Shown in pieces: positions 28,132 through 36,336 of a stretch of 64,000 nt of DNA; the first letter of the stretch is position 1, and every line of letters begins with the position of its first letter. The notes beneath the pieces were generated by a model. It had not been told where the DNA came from, searched no databases, and was given only the letters and a program-made list of their open reading frames with translations. The stretch comes from Hyphomicrobiales bacterium (GTDB taxonomy: Bacteria > Pseudomonadota > Alphaproteobacteria > Rhizobiales > Rhizobiaceae): assembly GCA_900471525.1 (NCBI GenBank), contig UCEZ01000007.1, positions 1 through 64,000 of the forward strand, in the 5' to 3' direction. The position numbers and the translations under genes were made by a program.

Positions 28132-28253
28132 CTCCGTCATCCTCGCCCTTGTGGCGGGGATCCAGTGACCCGACGTCCGTCGGGTCAAAAGACTCTTTCA
28201 GCCCAAAGACTTGGGCTGACTGGATTCCTGTGACAAGCACAGGAATGACGGAG
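28132..28253. repeat. Palindromic intergenic repeat element with terminal inverted repeats
   Basis: A 122-bp element is bounded by near-perfect inverted ends (CTCCGTCAT...ATGACGGAG, extending to about 12 bp). A nested pair, GATCCAGT with ACTGGATT, closes three perfect hairpins: 28167-28186 (GACCCGACG arms), 28199-28218 (CAGCCCAA arms, 4-base loop) and 28224-28246 (ATTCCTGTG arms). A further short hairpin lies near 28145-28156. It resembles the RIME/MITE-like non-coding repeats dispersed in rhizobial genomes. It fills most of the 407-bp gap between arfB and pckA; the rest of the gap holds the arfB leader and the pckA terminator. Confidence 0.75.
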
Positions 28254-28317
28254 ATTTAGGGTGCAACTCCGTGTCCCTAACGACATTCCAAACATCGAGA
28301 ATGACATTAAGGCCAGC

Positions 28318-28347
28318 CGAAAAACCCGGCACTTTCGAGCCGGGTTT
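28318..28347 (-). terminator. Intrinsic terminator of pckA
   Basis: A perfect 9-bp stem (AAACCCGGC / GCCGGGTTT) with an 8-base loop lies about 40 bp after the pckA stop. On the minus strand a T run (GGGTTTTTC) follows. Confidence 0.85.
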
Positions 28348-28386
28348 CACGTGAATCATAGCCTGCAATCTATGCTGGGGGCTTGC

Positions 28387-29997
28387 TTATTCCGCCGCGA
28401 GCTTCACGCCGGGAGCTGCGTCGCGCACGCTGCCATCGACATGGCTCTCGAACTTGGCAAAGTTGCTGACGAACATGTCCACCAGCTTGCGGGCCTGCGC
28501 GTCGTAGGCAATGCCGTCGCTCCAGGTCGAGCGCGGATCAAGGATGCTGCTGTCGACGCCGGGCACCGCAACCGGAACCGCAAAGCCGAAATTGTTGTCG
28601 GTACGGAAGTCAGCCGAGGCAAGTGAGCCGTCAAGCGCCGCGGCAAGCAGTGCACGCGTCGCCTTGATCGGCATACGCTTGCCCGTGCCATAGGCGCCAC
28701 CGGTCCAGCCGGTGTTGACCAGCCAGCAGTTGACGCCGTGTTCAGCGATCAGAGCCTTCAGCAAGTTGCCATATTCGGAGGGATGGCGCGGCATGAATGG
28801 AGCGCCGAAGCAGGTAGAGAACGTTGCTTCCGGCTCAGTCACGCCTTTTTCGGTACCCGCCACCTTTGCCGTGTAGCCGGACAGGAAGTGATACATGGCC
28901 TGGTCAGGTGTCAGGCGGGCGATCGGCGGCATGACGCCGAAGGCATCGGCCGTCAGCATGATGATCGTGCCCGGATGCCCGGCCGTCCCGGTCTTGCTGG
29001 CATTCGGAATGAAGTCGAGCGGATAGGCGCAGCGGGTGTTTTCCGTCAGCGAGCCATCGTTGAAGTCCGGCATGCGGTTTTCATCGAGAATGACATTCTC
29101 GAGCACCGTGCCGAAACGGCGCGTGGTCGCGAAGATTTCCGGCTCGGCTTCGGCCGAAAGACGGATGGTCTTGGCATAGCAGCCGCCTTCGAAATTGAAG
29201 ATGCCGTCCTTGCCCCAGCCGTGCTCATCGTCGCCGATCAGCGTGCGCTTCGGATCGGCCGACAGCGTCGTCTTGCCGGTGCCCGAAAGGCCGAAGAAAA
29301 CAGCTGAATCGCCGTTCGGACCGACATTGGCGGAGCAATGCATCGGCATCACGCGCTTGGCCGGCAGCAAATAGTTGAGCATGGTGAAGACGGCCTTCTT
29401 CATCTCGCCGGCATAGGAGGTGCCGCCGATCAGAATGATGCCCTTGGTGAAGTTGCAGGCAATCACGGTTTCCGTACGGCAACCATGGCGGGCAGGATCA
29501 CCCTTGAAATCAGGCAGATCGATGATCGTCAGCCGCGGCACGAAGGCGGCGAGCGCAGCCTTCTCCGGACGGATCAGCAGATTGCGGATGAACAGCGAAT
29601 GCCAGGCGAATTCCGTGATGACGCGCGTCGGCAGGGCATTTTCCGCATCGGCACCCCCGATCAGATCCTGCGCGTACAACGACTTGCCTTGAGCGTGATC
29701 GAGCATGTCCCGGTGCAGGATTTCGAAATGCTCCGGCGACATCGCATTGTTGTTATCCCACCAGATTTCACCCGTCGTATTTTCATCGCGGACAACGAAT
29801 TTGTCCTTGGGAGAACGGCCGGTGTGCTGGCCTGTCAGTGCCCGCACAGCTCCATCGGCGGTCAGCTGCGCTTCGCTGCGGCGCAGAATTTCCTCATAGA
29901 GTTCAGCGGTGCCAAAGTTATACCGAACCATGTCCAGGTTGGTGAAACCGATTGATTCCAGCCCAAGGGATGGGTTGCGAATGCCGAGTTCCTTCAT
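28387..29997 (-). CDS. pckA: Phosphoenolpyruvate carboxykinase (ATP)
   Basis: Enzyme of 536 residues that turns oxaloacetate and ATP into PEP, the entry step of gluconeogenesis; rhizobia need it on succinate and similar acids. The kinase loop [11 protein letters not shown] (near residue 235), the metal-binding GDDEHGW and the FEGGCYAK block are all present. RSPKDKF near the N-terminus binds oxaloacetate. GGAGGAAAGC precedes the ATG. It is divergent from chvI across a 341-bp AT-rich gap that holds a candidate promoter and two matching palindromes. Its own terminator follows. Confidence 0.98.
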   Translation of the reverse strand: MKELGIRNPSLGLESIGFTNLDMVRYNFGTAELYEEILRRSEAQLTADGAVRALTGQHTGRSPKDKFVVRDENTTGEIWWDNNNAMSPEHFEILHRDMLDHAQGKSLYAQDLIGGADAENALPTRVITEFAWHSLFIRNLLIRPEKAALAAFVPRLTIIDLPDFKGDPARHGCRTETVIACNFTKGIILIGGTSYAGEMKKAVFTMLNYLLPAKRVMPMHCSANVGPNGDSAVFFGLSGTGKTTLSADPKRTLIGDDEHGWGKDGIFNFEGGCYAKTIRLSAEAEPEIFATTRRFGTVLENVILDENRMPDFNDGSLTENTRCAYPLDFIPNASKTGTAGHPGTIIMLTADAFGVMPPIARLTPDQAMYHFLSGYTAKVAGTEKGVTEPEATFSTCFGAPFMPRHPSEYGNLLKALIAEHGVNCWLVNTGWTGGAYGTGKRMPIKATRALLAAALDGSLASADFRTDNNFGFAVPVAVPGVDSSILDPRSTWSDGIAYDAQARKLVDMFVSNFAKFESHVDGSVRDAAPGVKLAAE

Positions 29998-30045
29998 GGT
30001 CCAGCTTTCCTCCGTGGTTTGCCGACAGAACGTTGAATGTTAGCG

Positions 30046-30074
30046 ACCATAAAAGGATGAGCGCAAAAAGACAA
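30046..30074 (-). promoter_or_regulatory. Candidate sigma-70 promoter of pckA
   Basis: Minus-strand TTGTCT (30069-30074) and TATGGT (30046-30051) are separated by exactly 17 bp, about 50 bp upstream of the pckA ATG. It lies in an AT-rich stretch. Visual match only. Confidence 0.45.
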
Positions 30075-30110
30075 GATTGCTGTCGTAAAAAATATAATGA
30101 TTTCAGTATA

Positions 30111-30153
30111 TTAATCGATTTAAAAGAAAATATCGCTTTTTTAATCGGTTGAA
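30111..30153. promoter_or_regulatory. Two tandem near-palindromic operators between pckA and chvI
   Basis: TTAATCGATTTAA at 30111-30123 and TTAATCGGTTGAA at 30141-30153 are the same motif, start to start exactly 30 bp apart. Each is a near-palindrome centred on CG, the form expected of LacI-family operators. Rhizobial pckA is known to be controlled by the LacI-family regulator PckR, so these are candidate PckR sites; that link is inference. They lie about 36-80 bp upstream of the pckA -35 box and about 185 bp before chvI. The rest of the gap (30154-30338) shows no clear chvI promoter. Confidence 0.5.
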
Positions 30154-30338
30154 TCGAGCGTTTTTGCGCGACATTTTTCGACCCAAAGCCCTCTCTTTGC
30201 ACCGGTCTCTTGGCTTTTGCATTTTACTTCGCCACAATTTGTTCCACCTTTATACTCATGAAACGCGTCGTACCGCAGCACGAGCCCGGACAATCGGGCA
30301 GGCCTCGGAGGCGCAGCGAAATGGTGGAGCCCTATACG

Positions 30339-31070
30339 ATGCAGACGATTGCACTTGTCGATGACGACCGGAATATCCTGACTTCGGTGTCGATTGCGCT
30401 GGAGGCGGAAGGCTATAAGGTCGAAACCTATACCGACGGTGCCTCAGCCCTCGACGGCCTGATTGCCCGGCCGCCGCAACTGGCGATCTTCGATATCAAG
30501 ATGCCGCGCATGGACGGCATGGAGCTTCTGCGCCGCCTGCGCCAGAAGTCCGATATTCCGGTGATCTTCCTTACGTCCAAGGATGAGGAAATCGACGAGC
30601 TGTTCGGCCTGAAGATGGGCGCCGACGATTTCATCACCAAACCTTTCTCGCAGCGACTGCTGGTTGAGCGCGTCAAGGCGATCCTGCGCCGCTCGGCCAA
30701 TCGCGAGGCGGCGGCTGCCGCCAATTCCGGTGGTGCGACCAAGACGGCCGCCGACGTGCAGGCACGCTCGCTGGAGCGTGGTCAACTGTCGATGGACCAG
30801 GAGCGCCACACCTGCATGTGGAAGAACGAGCCGGTCACCCTGACGGTGACGGAATTCCTGATCCTGCATTCCCTCGCGCAGCGCCCGGGCGTGGTGAAGA
30901 GCCGCGATTCGCTGATGGACGCGGCGTATGACGAGCAGGTCTATGTCGACGACCGCACGATCGACAGCCACATCAAGCGGCTGCGCAAGAAGTTCAAGAT
31001 GGTCGACAACGACTTCGATATGATCGAGACGCTCTACGGCGTCGGCTATCGCTTCCGCGAATCTGCCTGA
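30339..31070 (+). CDS. chvI: Response regulator ChvI
   Basis: OmpR/PhoB-type regulator of 243 residues. The receiver domain has ALVDDDR at the N-terminus, the phospho-acceptor Asp in [10 protein letters not shown] near 52 and the Lys of ITKPFS near 104. A winged-helix DNA-binding domain follows ([16 protein letters not shown] near 205). In Agrobacterium and Sinorhizobium ChvI with ChvG/ExoS controls acid response, exopolysaccharide, motility and host interaction. I chose the ATG at 30339 ([10 protein letters not shown]), the usual N-terminus, with TGGAG nine bases upstream; ATG 30321 is possible, and the longer frame from 30210 is unlikely. chvG follows after 198 bp. Confidence 0.96.
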   Translation: MQTIALVDDDRNILTSVSIALEAEGYKVETYTDGASALDGLIARPPQLAIFDIKMPRMDGMELLRRLRQKSDIPVIFLTSKDEEIDELFGLKMGADDFITKPFSQRLLVERVKAILRRSANREAAAAANSGGATKTAADVQARSLERGQLSMDQERHTCMWKNEPVTLTVTEFLILHSLAQRPGVVKSRDSLMDAAYDEQVYVDDRTIDSHIKRLRKKFKMVDNDFDMIETLYGVGYRFRESA

Positions 31071-31093
31071 AACCAGACGGGACATTTTGCCCC

Positions 31094-31193
31094 GCCACGC
31101 CAGACATCGCCCGTGGCGCTAGACTGGCGTGGCCAGTTGCAGAGCTGTATGATACGGCTCCGCGCCGAAGCGGGTCGCGAAAGCGCGATTTTT
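31094..31193 (+). other. Hairpins in the chvI-chvG gap, one terminator-like
   Basis: The 198-bp gap holds a perfect 10-bp inverted repeat (GCCACGCCAG at 31094-31103 with CTGGCGTGGC at 31124-31133). It also holds a short GC stem TCGCG-AAAG-CGCGA at 31175-31188 followed by five T. The second looks like a weak intrinsic terminator, so chvI and chvG may be partly uncoupled. Confidence 0.5.
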
Positions 31194-31268
31194 CCTATTG
31201 CCTTCGGGCGGAAGGCAGCCAGGTCTGCCCATTGACATGCAGGGGCCGCGAAAGCGGGAGTTGAAGGC

Positions 31269-33050
31269 TTGGTCGAAGTCTTACGAAATATCGATATGGA
31301 TGACAGCGACGCGAAGGCCGCTTCCGACCGGAAGTGGGCGCATCCTTTCACATTGATTCGCCGTATCTTCGGCAATGCGGTGTTTTCAAGCCTGACGCGC
31401 CGTATCCTGTTCTTCAACCTCGTCGCGCTCGTCGTCCTCGTCGGCGGTATCATGTATCTCAACCAGTTCCGCGAAGGGTTGATCGACGCCCGTGTTGAAA
31501 GCCTTTTGACGCAAGGTGAGATCATCGCCGGCGCGATTGCTGCTTCCGCCTCCGTCGATACCAATTCGATCACCATTGATCCGGAAAAACTGCTGGAGCT
31601 GCAGGCCGGACAGAGCATTACGCCGCTGCCAAGCGACGAAGATCTCGAATTCCCGATCAATCAGGAACGTGTAGCACCGGTTCTCAGGCGGCTGATCTCT
31701 CCGACCCGCACGCGCGCGCGGCTGTTCGATGCCGACGCCGACCTGCTACTCGATTCCCGGCATCTGTATACTGGTGGCCAGGTGTTGCGTTTCGACCTTC
31801 CGCCGATCGAACCTGAGCCGGTGACATGGTCCGAGCGGCTGAATTCGTGGTTCAACCGCATCCTGCAACCGGGCAACCTGCCGCTCTACAAGGAACCGCC
31901 GGGCGGCAACGGCTCCATCTACCCGGAAGTCATGAACGCGCTGACCGGCGTTCGCGGCGCCGTCGTGCGCGTCACCGAGAAGGGCGAACTGATCGTCTCG
32001 GTCGCAGTCCCGGTGCAGCGCTTCCGCGCGGTGCTCGGCGTGCTGCTTCTGTCGACGCAGGCGGGCGACATCGACAAGATCGTCCATGCCGAGCGACTGG
32101 CGATTATTCGTGTCTTCGGCGTGGCGGCACTCGTCAACGTCATCCTGTCGCTGCTGCTGTCCAGCACGATCGCCAATCCCTTGCGGCGCCTTTCGGCAGC
32201 CGCCATCCGGGTGCGGCGCGGCGGTGCCAAGGAGCGTGAGGAGATTCCGGATTTCTCGGCGCGCCAGGACGAGATCGGCAACCTTTCCATCGCGCTGCGT
32301 GAAATGACCACGGCACTCTACGACCGTATCGCCGCGATCGAAAACTTTGCTGCCGATGTCAGCCACGAATTGAAGAACCCGCTGACTTCGCTGCGCAGCG
32401 CCGTTGAAACGCTGCCGCTCGCCCGCACCGACGATTCCAAGAAGCGATTGATGGACGTCATCCAGCACGACGTGCGCCGCCTCGACCGGTTGATCAGCGA
32501 CATTTCCGATGCTTCCCGTCTCGACGCCGAGCTTGCCCGTAGCGATGCCAAGGCCGTCGATCTGGAAAAACTGCTCGGCGATCTCGTTGATATTTCCCGC
32601 CAGATCCGCAGCGGCAAGAAACCGGTCCAACTGAGCTTCGTCGTCGAGCGAAAGGACAATCCGAAGGCACGCTTTGACGTCGGCGGCTATGAACTGCGCA
32701 TCGGCCAGATCATCACCAACCTGATCGAGAATGCCCGTTCGTTCGTTCCGGAGGACAGCGGACGCATCATCCTGCGCCTGACCCGGACGCGCACTCGCTG
32801 CATCATCTATATCGAGGACAACGGGCCTGGCATCCAGGCAGAAGATATTGACCGTATTTTCGAGCGTTTCTACACCGACCGTCCGGAAGCTGAGGATTTC
32901 GGCCAGAATTCGGGTCTCGGCCTGTCCATTTCCCGCCAGATCGCCGAGGCGCATGGCGGCTCGCTGAAGGCGGAGAACATGATGAATGCAAGCGGCAAGA
33001 TCACCGGCGCCCGCTTCATCCTCTCGCTTCCGATCGAGAGCCATTCGTGA
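31269..33050 (+). CDS. chvG: Sensor histidine kinase ChvG (ExoS)
   Basis: Inner-membrane kinase of up to 593 residues. TM1 is near 43-64 (ILFFNLVALVVLVGGIMYL), and a periplasmic domain of about 210 residues is where ExoR binds in Sinorhizobium. TM2 near 275-300 is followed by HAMP. The H-box ADVSHELKNPLTSL has its His near 368, and the ATPase has N, G1 and G2 boxes (LIENARSFV, EDNGPGI, GLGLSISRQI). It phosphorylates ChvI. The start is uncertain: TTG at 31269 has GGGAG eight bases upstream, while ATG at 31296 has no clear site. The stop overlaps hprK (GTGA). Confidence 0.95.
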   Translation: MVEVLRNIDMDDSDAKAASDRKWAHPFTLIRRIFGNAVFSSLTRRILFFNLVALVVLVGGIMYLNQFREGLIDARVESLLTQGEIIAGAIAASASVDTNSITIDPEKLLELQAGQSITPLPSDEDLEFPINQERVAPVLRRLISPTRTRARLFDADADLLLDSRHLYTGGQVLRFDLPPIEPEPVTWSERLNSWFNRILQPGNLPLYKEPPGGNGSIYPEVMNALTGVRGAVVRVTEKGELIVSVAVPVQRFRAVLGVLLLSTQAGDIDKIVHAERLAIIRVFGVAALVNVILSLLLSSTIANPLRRLSAAAIRVRRGGAKEREEIPDFSARQDEIGNLSIALREMTTALYDRIAAIENFAADVSHELKNPLTSLRSAVETLPLARTDDSKKRLMDVIQHDVRRLDRLISDISDASRLDAELARSDAKAVDLEKLLGDLVDISRQIRSGKKPVQLSFVVERKDNPKARFDVGGYELRIGQIITNLIENARSFVPEDSGRIILRLTRTRTRCIIYIEDNGPGIQAEDIDRIFERFYTDRPEAEDFGQNSGLGLSISRQIAEAHGGSLKAENMMNASGKITGARFILSLPIESHS

Positions 33051-33490
33051 CAGGCGCGGCGGTCAACGTTCATGCGACCGCCGTGGTGCTTGGAACCCAT
33101 GGTTTCCTGTTCGTCGGTCCCTCCGGTGCGGGCAAGACCACGTTGGCGCTCGCCTGCCTGTCGGCGGCAAAGAACATCGGTCTATTTGCCGCCCTTGTTT
33201 CGGATGACCAGGTCCTGATTTCCATACGGAACGGCAGGATCATCGCTCGCCGCCCGGCCTCGATCGCAGGGCTTGCAGAAATCCGCGGGGTGGGCATCGT
33301 TCAGGTCGAAACGGTCCGGGTTGCGGTGCTGGACTTTGCCATTCTGCCGGTCAAACCACCGTTTGAACCCCGCATGCCGCCGGAAAACGAGACTTTTCTG
33401 CTTCCCTCCGGTGATTTTTTACCAATGCGACGTCTTCCCTTGGCGGAGGGCTTGAATTCCTTTGAAATTTTGCGGCTTATTTTGCCTTAA
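33047..33490 (+). CDS. hprK: Short HPr kinase/phosphatase (HprK, C-terminal domain only)
   Basis: Protein of 147 residues matching only the catalytic C-terminal domain of HprK, about half the Firmicute length. Walker A GPSGAGKTTLAL lies near residues 24-35, the SDDQV metal site near 52-56 and the signature region GLAEIRGVGIVQ near 73-84. It should phosphorylate HPr on its regulatory Ser. The missing N-terminal domain is normal for Alphaproteobacteria. A GTG start inside the chvG stop (GTGA) means coupled translation. EIIA and HPr genes follow after 169 bp. Confidence 0.93.
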   Translation: MTGAAVNVHATAVVLGTHGFLFVGPSGAGKTTLALACLSAAKNIGLFAALVSDDQVLISIRNGRIIARRPASIAGLAEIRGVGIVQVETVRVAVLDFAILPVKPPFEPRMPPENETFLLPSGDFLPMRRLPLAEGLNSFEILRLILP

Positions 33491-33515
33491 AATGCCAATT
33501 TTCAAGGACAATGAT

Positions 33516-33529
33516 GCCTTTTAAGGCAA
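33516..33529. promoter_or_regulatory. Short palindrome in the hprK-EIIA gap
   Basis: TGCCTT-TT-AAGGCA is a perfect 6-bp inverted repeat, and a TTGCCTTAAAATGCC stretch lies just upstream across the hprK stop. The 169-bp gap (33491-33659) otherwise shows nothing firm. It could be an operator or a weak hairpin. Confidence 0.3.
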
Positions 33530-33659
33530 CATTTCTGGATTTTTAACTTGCACTTCGCCTTTTCCTTGCCAAGATGGCCGCCCCAAAGGTGGACGAAATT
33601 GCTGCATTGCGATATCTGACCATCCTAAGATTTGCAGATGCAGTTGGAGCGGAGACACC

Positions 33660-34061
33660 ATGATCGGACTTGTGCTTGTCACACACGGCAAGCTGGCTGA
33701 AGAGTTTCGTCATGCGCTGGAGCATGTTGTTGGTCCGCAAAAGTCAATCGAGACTGTCTGCATCGGTCCGGAAGATGACATGGATCAGCGCCGGCAGGAT
33801 ATTCTCGAAGCCGTCCTTTCTGCCGACGAAGGCAACGGCGTCATCATCCTGACCGATATGTTCGGTGGCACTCCGTCCAATCTGGCAATCTCGGTGATGC
33901 AGAGCGGCACGGTCGAAGTCATTGCCGGTGTCAACCTTCCCATGCTGATCAAACTGGCCGGCGTCCGTGGCGAAAGCGATATGGACAAGGCACTCGTCGA
34001 AGCATCCGAAGCAGGCAGGAAATATATCAATGTCGCAAGCCGTGTCCTCAGTGGCAAATAG
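33660..34061 (+). CDS. PTS EIIA component, mannose type (regulatory)
   Basis: Protein of 133 residues of the EIIA-Man family. The phosphorylatable His is in VLVTHGKLAEEF (His9), and LTDMFGGTPSN is the conserved active-site loop. No EIIB, EIIC or EIID gene is nearby, so it acts in a regulatory phosphorelay (EI-Ntr, HPr, EIIA) rather than in sugar uptake. The HPr gene overlaps its last 32 bases. In relatives this branch links carbon and nitrogen state to ChvG/ChvI-type control and storage polymer levels. Confidence 0.94.
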   Translation: MIGLVLVTHGKLAEEFRHALEHVVGPQKSIETVCIGPEDDMDQRRQDILEAVLSADEGNGVIILTDMFGGTPSNLAISVMQSGTVEVIAGVNLPMLIKLAGVRGESDMDKALVEASEAGRKYINVASRVLSGK

Positions 34062-34347
34062 CGAAGCGGCGCCGGCGGCGCTTTCTCGCGAATTGCTGAT
34101 CATCAACAAGCGGGGGCTCCATGCCCGCGCTTCCGCCAAGTTCGTCCAGACGGTGGAAGGCTACGATGCCGAGATTCACGTCTCCAAGGACGGCATGACC
34201 GTCGGCGGCACATCGATCATGGGCCTGATGATGCTGGCAGCCAGCACCGGCTGTTCGGTCTTCGTCACCGCCAGCGGCCGTCAGGCGCAGGAAGCGCTCG
34301 ACGCCCTCGATGCGCTGGTGGCCGACAAGTTCGGCGAAGAAATCTGA
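34030..34347 (+). CDS. HPr phosphocarrier protein
   Basis: HPr of 105 residues with an N-terminal extension of about 18 residues. The active His is in NKRGLHARASAKF (near residue 31), and the regulatory Ser site is in GGTSIMGLMMLAAS (near 62), the target of HprK. Both sites are intact, matching the presence of hprK. The ATG at 34030 overlaps the EIIA gene by 32 bases. A 182-bp gap follows before ahcY. Confidence 0.95.
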   Translation: MSQAVSSVANSEAAPAALSRELLIINKRGLHARASAKFVQTVEGYDAEIHVSKDGMTVGGTSIMGLMMLAASTGCSVFVTASGRQAQEALDALDALVADKFGEEI

Positions 34348-34370
34348 GTTGATCCAGCGATCACATAAAG

Positions 34371-34390
34371 ACATAAAGACTTCTTTATGT
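34371..34390. promoter_or_regulatory. 20-bp palindromic operator upstream of ahcY
   Basis: ACATAAAG-ACTT-CTTTATGT is a perfect 8+8 palindrome, and an extra ACATAAAG-type half-site (CACATAAAG) directly precedes it. It lies four bases before a possible -35 (TTGCTC, 34395-34400) that is 17 bp from TAATTG (34418-34423). This form resembles sites I recall for SahR, an ArsR-family regulator of the methionine and SAH cycle; that identity is inferred from memory and from ahcY being downstream. Confidence 0.55.
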
Positions 34391-34479
34391 CCTGTTGCTC
34401 CCTTTCGCGTTTCCTGATAATTGAGGAACAAACTTCCTGCTTCCAGCGGGAAGCGCGAATTCTAGTGCGCCCTGCCCCG

Positions 34480-34497
34480 CCTGACGAATATGTCAGG
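34480..34497 (+). other. Hairpin in the ahcY leader
   Basis: CCTGAC-GAATAT-GTCAGG is a perfect 6-bp stem about 33 bases before the ahcY start. I compared the leader by eye with the SAH riboswitch and see no matching conserved core, so its role is unknown. Confidence 0.35.
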
Positions 34498-34529
34498 TCT
34501 CAGTGCATGGCCTCAGCCCGGAGAGCTTC

Positions 34530-35930
34530 ATGAGCACGAAAAACGACTATCTGGTTGCGGATATCGGCCTGGCCGATTTCGGCCGCAAGGAAATCACCAT
34601 CGCCGAGACGGAAATGCCGGGCCTGATGGCCTGCCGCGAAGAGTTCGGCACGGCCAAGCCGTTGAAGGGCGCGCGCATCACCGGCTCGCTGCACATGACC
34701 ATCCAGACGGCCGTGCTGATCGAGACGCTGGTCGCTCTCGGCGCCGAAGTCCGCTGGGCCTCCTGCAACATCTTCTCGACGCAGGATCACGCTGCAGCGG
34801 CCATTGCCGCCAGCGGTGTTCCGGTCTTCGCCGTCAAGGGTGAAAGCCTCGAAGAATACTGGACCTATACCGACCAGATCTTCCAGTGGGCCGACGGCGG
34901 CGTTTCCAACATGATCCTCGATGACGGCGGCGACGCCACCATGTACATCCTGCTCGGCGCCCGCGCCGAAGCCGGCGAGGACGTCCTGTCGAAGCCTGAA
35001 TCCGAGGAAGAAGAAATCCTCGTCGCCCAGATCAAGAAGCGCCTTGCCGCTTCGCCTGGCTGGTTCACGAAACAACGCGACGCCATCCAAGGCGTGACGG
35101 AGGAAACCACGACGGGCGTCAACCGTCTGTACCAGCTGCATGCCAAGGGCCTCCTGCCTTTCCCGGCGATCAACGTCAACGATTCGGTCACCAAGTCGAA
35201 ATTCGACAACAAGTACGGCTGCAAGGAATCGCTGGTCGACGGCATTCGCCGTGGCACCGACGTCATGATGGCCGGCAAGGTTGCCGTCGTCTGCGGTTAC
35301 GGCGATGTCGGCAAGGGTTCGGCCGCTTCGCTGTCCGGCGCTGGCGCCCGCGTCAAGGTCACGGAAGTTGATCCGATCTGCGCTCTGCAGGCCGCCATGG
35401 ACGGTTATGAGGTCGTCCAGCTCGAAGACGTCGTCTCTTCCGCCGACATCTTCATCACGACGACCGGCAACAAGGACGTCATCCGCATGGACCATATGCG
35501 CGAGATGAAGGACATGGCGATCGTCGGCAACATCGGCCACTTCGACAACGAGATCCAGGTTTCCGCCCTGCGCAACCTGAAATGGACCAACATCAAGCCG
35601 CAGGTCGACCTCATCGAGTTCCCGAAGGGCAACCGCATGATCCTTCTGTCGGAAGGCCGCCTGCTCAACCTCGGCAACGCCACCGGCCATCCGTCCTTCG
35701 TCATGTCGGCCTCGTTCACCAACCAGACGCTGGCCCAGATCGAGCTGTTCACCAAGGGTGAGCGGTACGAAAAGGGCGTCCACATCCTGCCGAAGCACCT
35801 CGACGAGAAGGTCGCTCGCCTTCACCTCGCCAAGCTTGGCGCCAGGCTGACGGAACTTTCGGAAGAGCAGGCCGGCTATATCGGCGTGAAGCCGCAGGGT
35901 CCGTTCAAGTCAGAACACTACCGCTACTAA
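34530..35930 (+). CDS. ahcY: Adenosylhomocysteinase
   Basis: Cytoplasmic enzyme of 466 residues that cleaves S-adenosylhomocysteine to adenosine and homocysteine, clearing the product of methylation. The NAD site is [10 protein letters not shown] (near residue 255), the catalytic Lys/Asp region is [11 protein letters not shown], and the C-terminal KSEHYRY reaches the neighbour's cofactor. Length includes the insertion typical of the bacterial and plant form. I chose the ATG at 34530 because GGAG lies six bases upstream; an ATG at 34503 is less supported. A strong terminator follows. Confidence 0.98.
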   Translation: MSTKNDYLVADIGLADFGRKEITIAETEMPGLMACREEFGTAKPLKGARITGSLHMTIQTAVLIETLVALGAEVRWASCNIFSTQDHAAAAIAASGVPVFAVKGESLEEYWTYTDQIFQWADGGVSNMILDDGGDATMYILLGARAEAGEDVLSKPESEEEEILVAQIKKRLAASPGWFTKQRDAIQGVTEETTTGVNRLYQLHAKGLLPFPAINVNDSVTKSKFDNKYGCKESLVDGIRRGTDVMMAGKVAVVCGYGDVGKGSAASLSGAGARVKVTEVDPICALQAAMDGYEVVQLEDVVSSADIFITTTGNKDVIRMDHMREMKDMAIVGNIGHFDNEIQVSALRNLKWTNIKPQVDLIEFPKGNRMILLSEGRLLNLGNATGHPSFVMSASFTNQTLAQIELFTKGERYEKGVHILPKHLDEKVARLHLAKLGARLTELSEEQAGYIGVKPQGPFKSEHYRY

Positions 35931-35958
35931 TCCTTACCCGGATAATCCACAACATATG

Positions 35959-35998
35959 GAGGCCGCGATCTTGACAGGAGATCGCGGCCTCTTTTTTT
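35959..35998 (+). terminator. Intrinsic terminator of ahcY
   Basis: A perfect 12-bp stem (GAGGCCGCGATC / GATCGCGGCCTC) with a 9-base loop and seven T lies 28 bp after the ahcY stop. This is the strongest terminator in the window. Confidence 0.95.
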
Positions 35999-36336
35999 GC
36001 CTCGCCCTTCCCGACGATTCCCCGAAGGCGTATATTTTTGGGACAATGATTCGTGACGAAGATGCGGAACAGACGCGTCCCGGATCTGGGATGTCTTGTC
36101 GTTGAGGCGGCAAACAGACGAAGACATGCCGGACTGCAATCGGAATTGAACGAGGCCTGCTTTGGCGGGATTTCGATTTAGCACTGCGTGGCGATTTGCA
36201 ACCGGACCAAAGACCTTGCGCCGTACTCCACTGATAAGGTCGGGGCACGCTTCAAGGTGTTGAATACACATAAGATCGTCCATGATTCGGGTTCTCCCGC
36301 ATGGCATCATATGTGGTGCAAACGGGGAAGCATGCC
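35999..36336. other. Intergenic region upstream of divL
   Basis: A 338-bp gap between the ahcY terminator and the divL start. I see no convincing gene, RNA or repeat in it. Short open frames here have no ribosome site or recognisable product. It probably carries the divL promoter, which I cannot place. Confidence 0.5.

Noticed and set aside
31746-33044. Minus-strand open frame of 432 codons over chvG
   Set aside because: Antisense to a well-supported histidine kinase; composition typical of a shadow frame.
34391-34529. SAH riboswitch in the ahcY leader
   Set aside because: The leader has small hairpins but not the conserved core sequence of known SAH riboswitches as I recall them.
34500-35825. 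Minus-strand open frame of 441 codons over ahcY
   Set aside because: Antisense to adenosylhomocysteinase, with no start context or family match.
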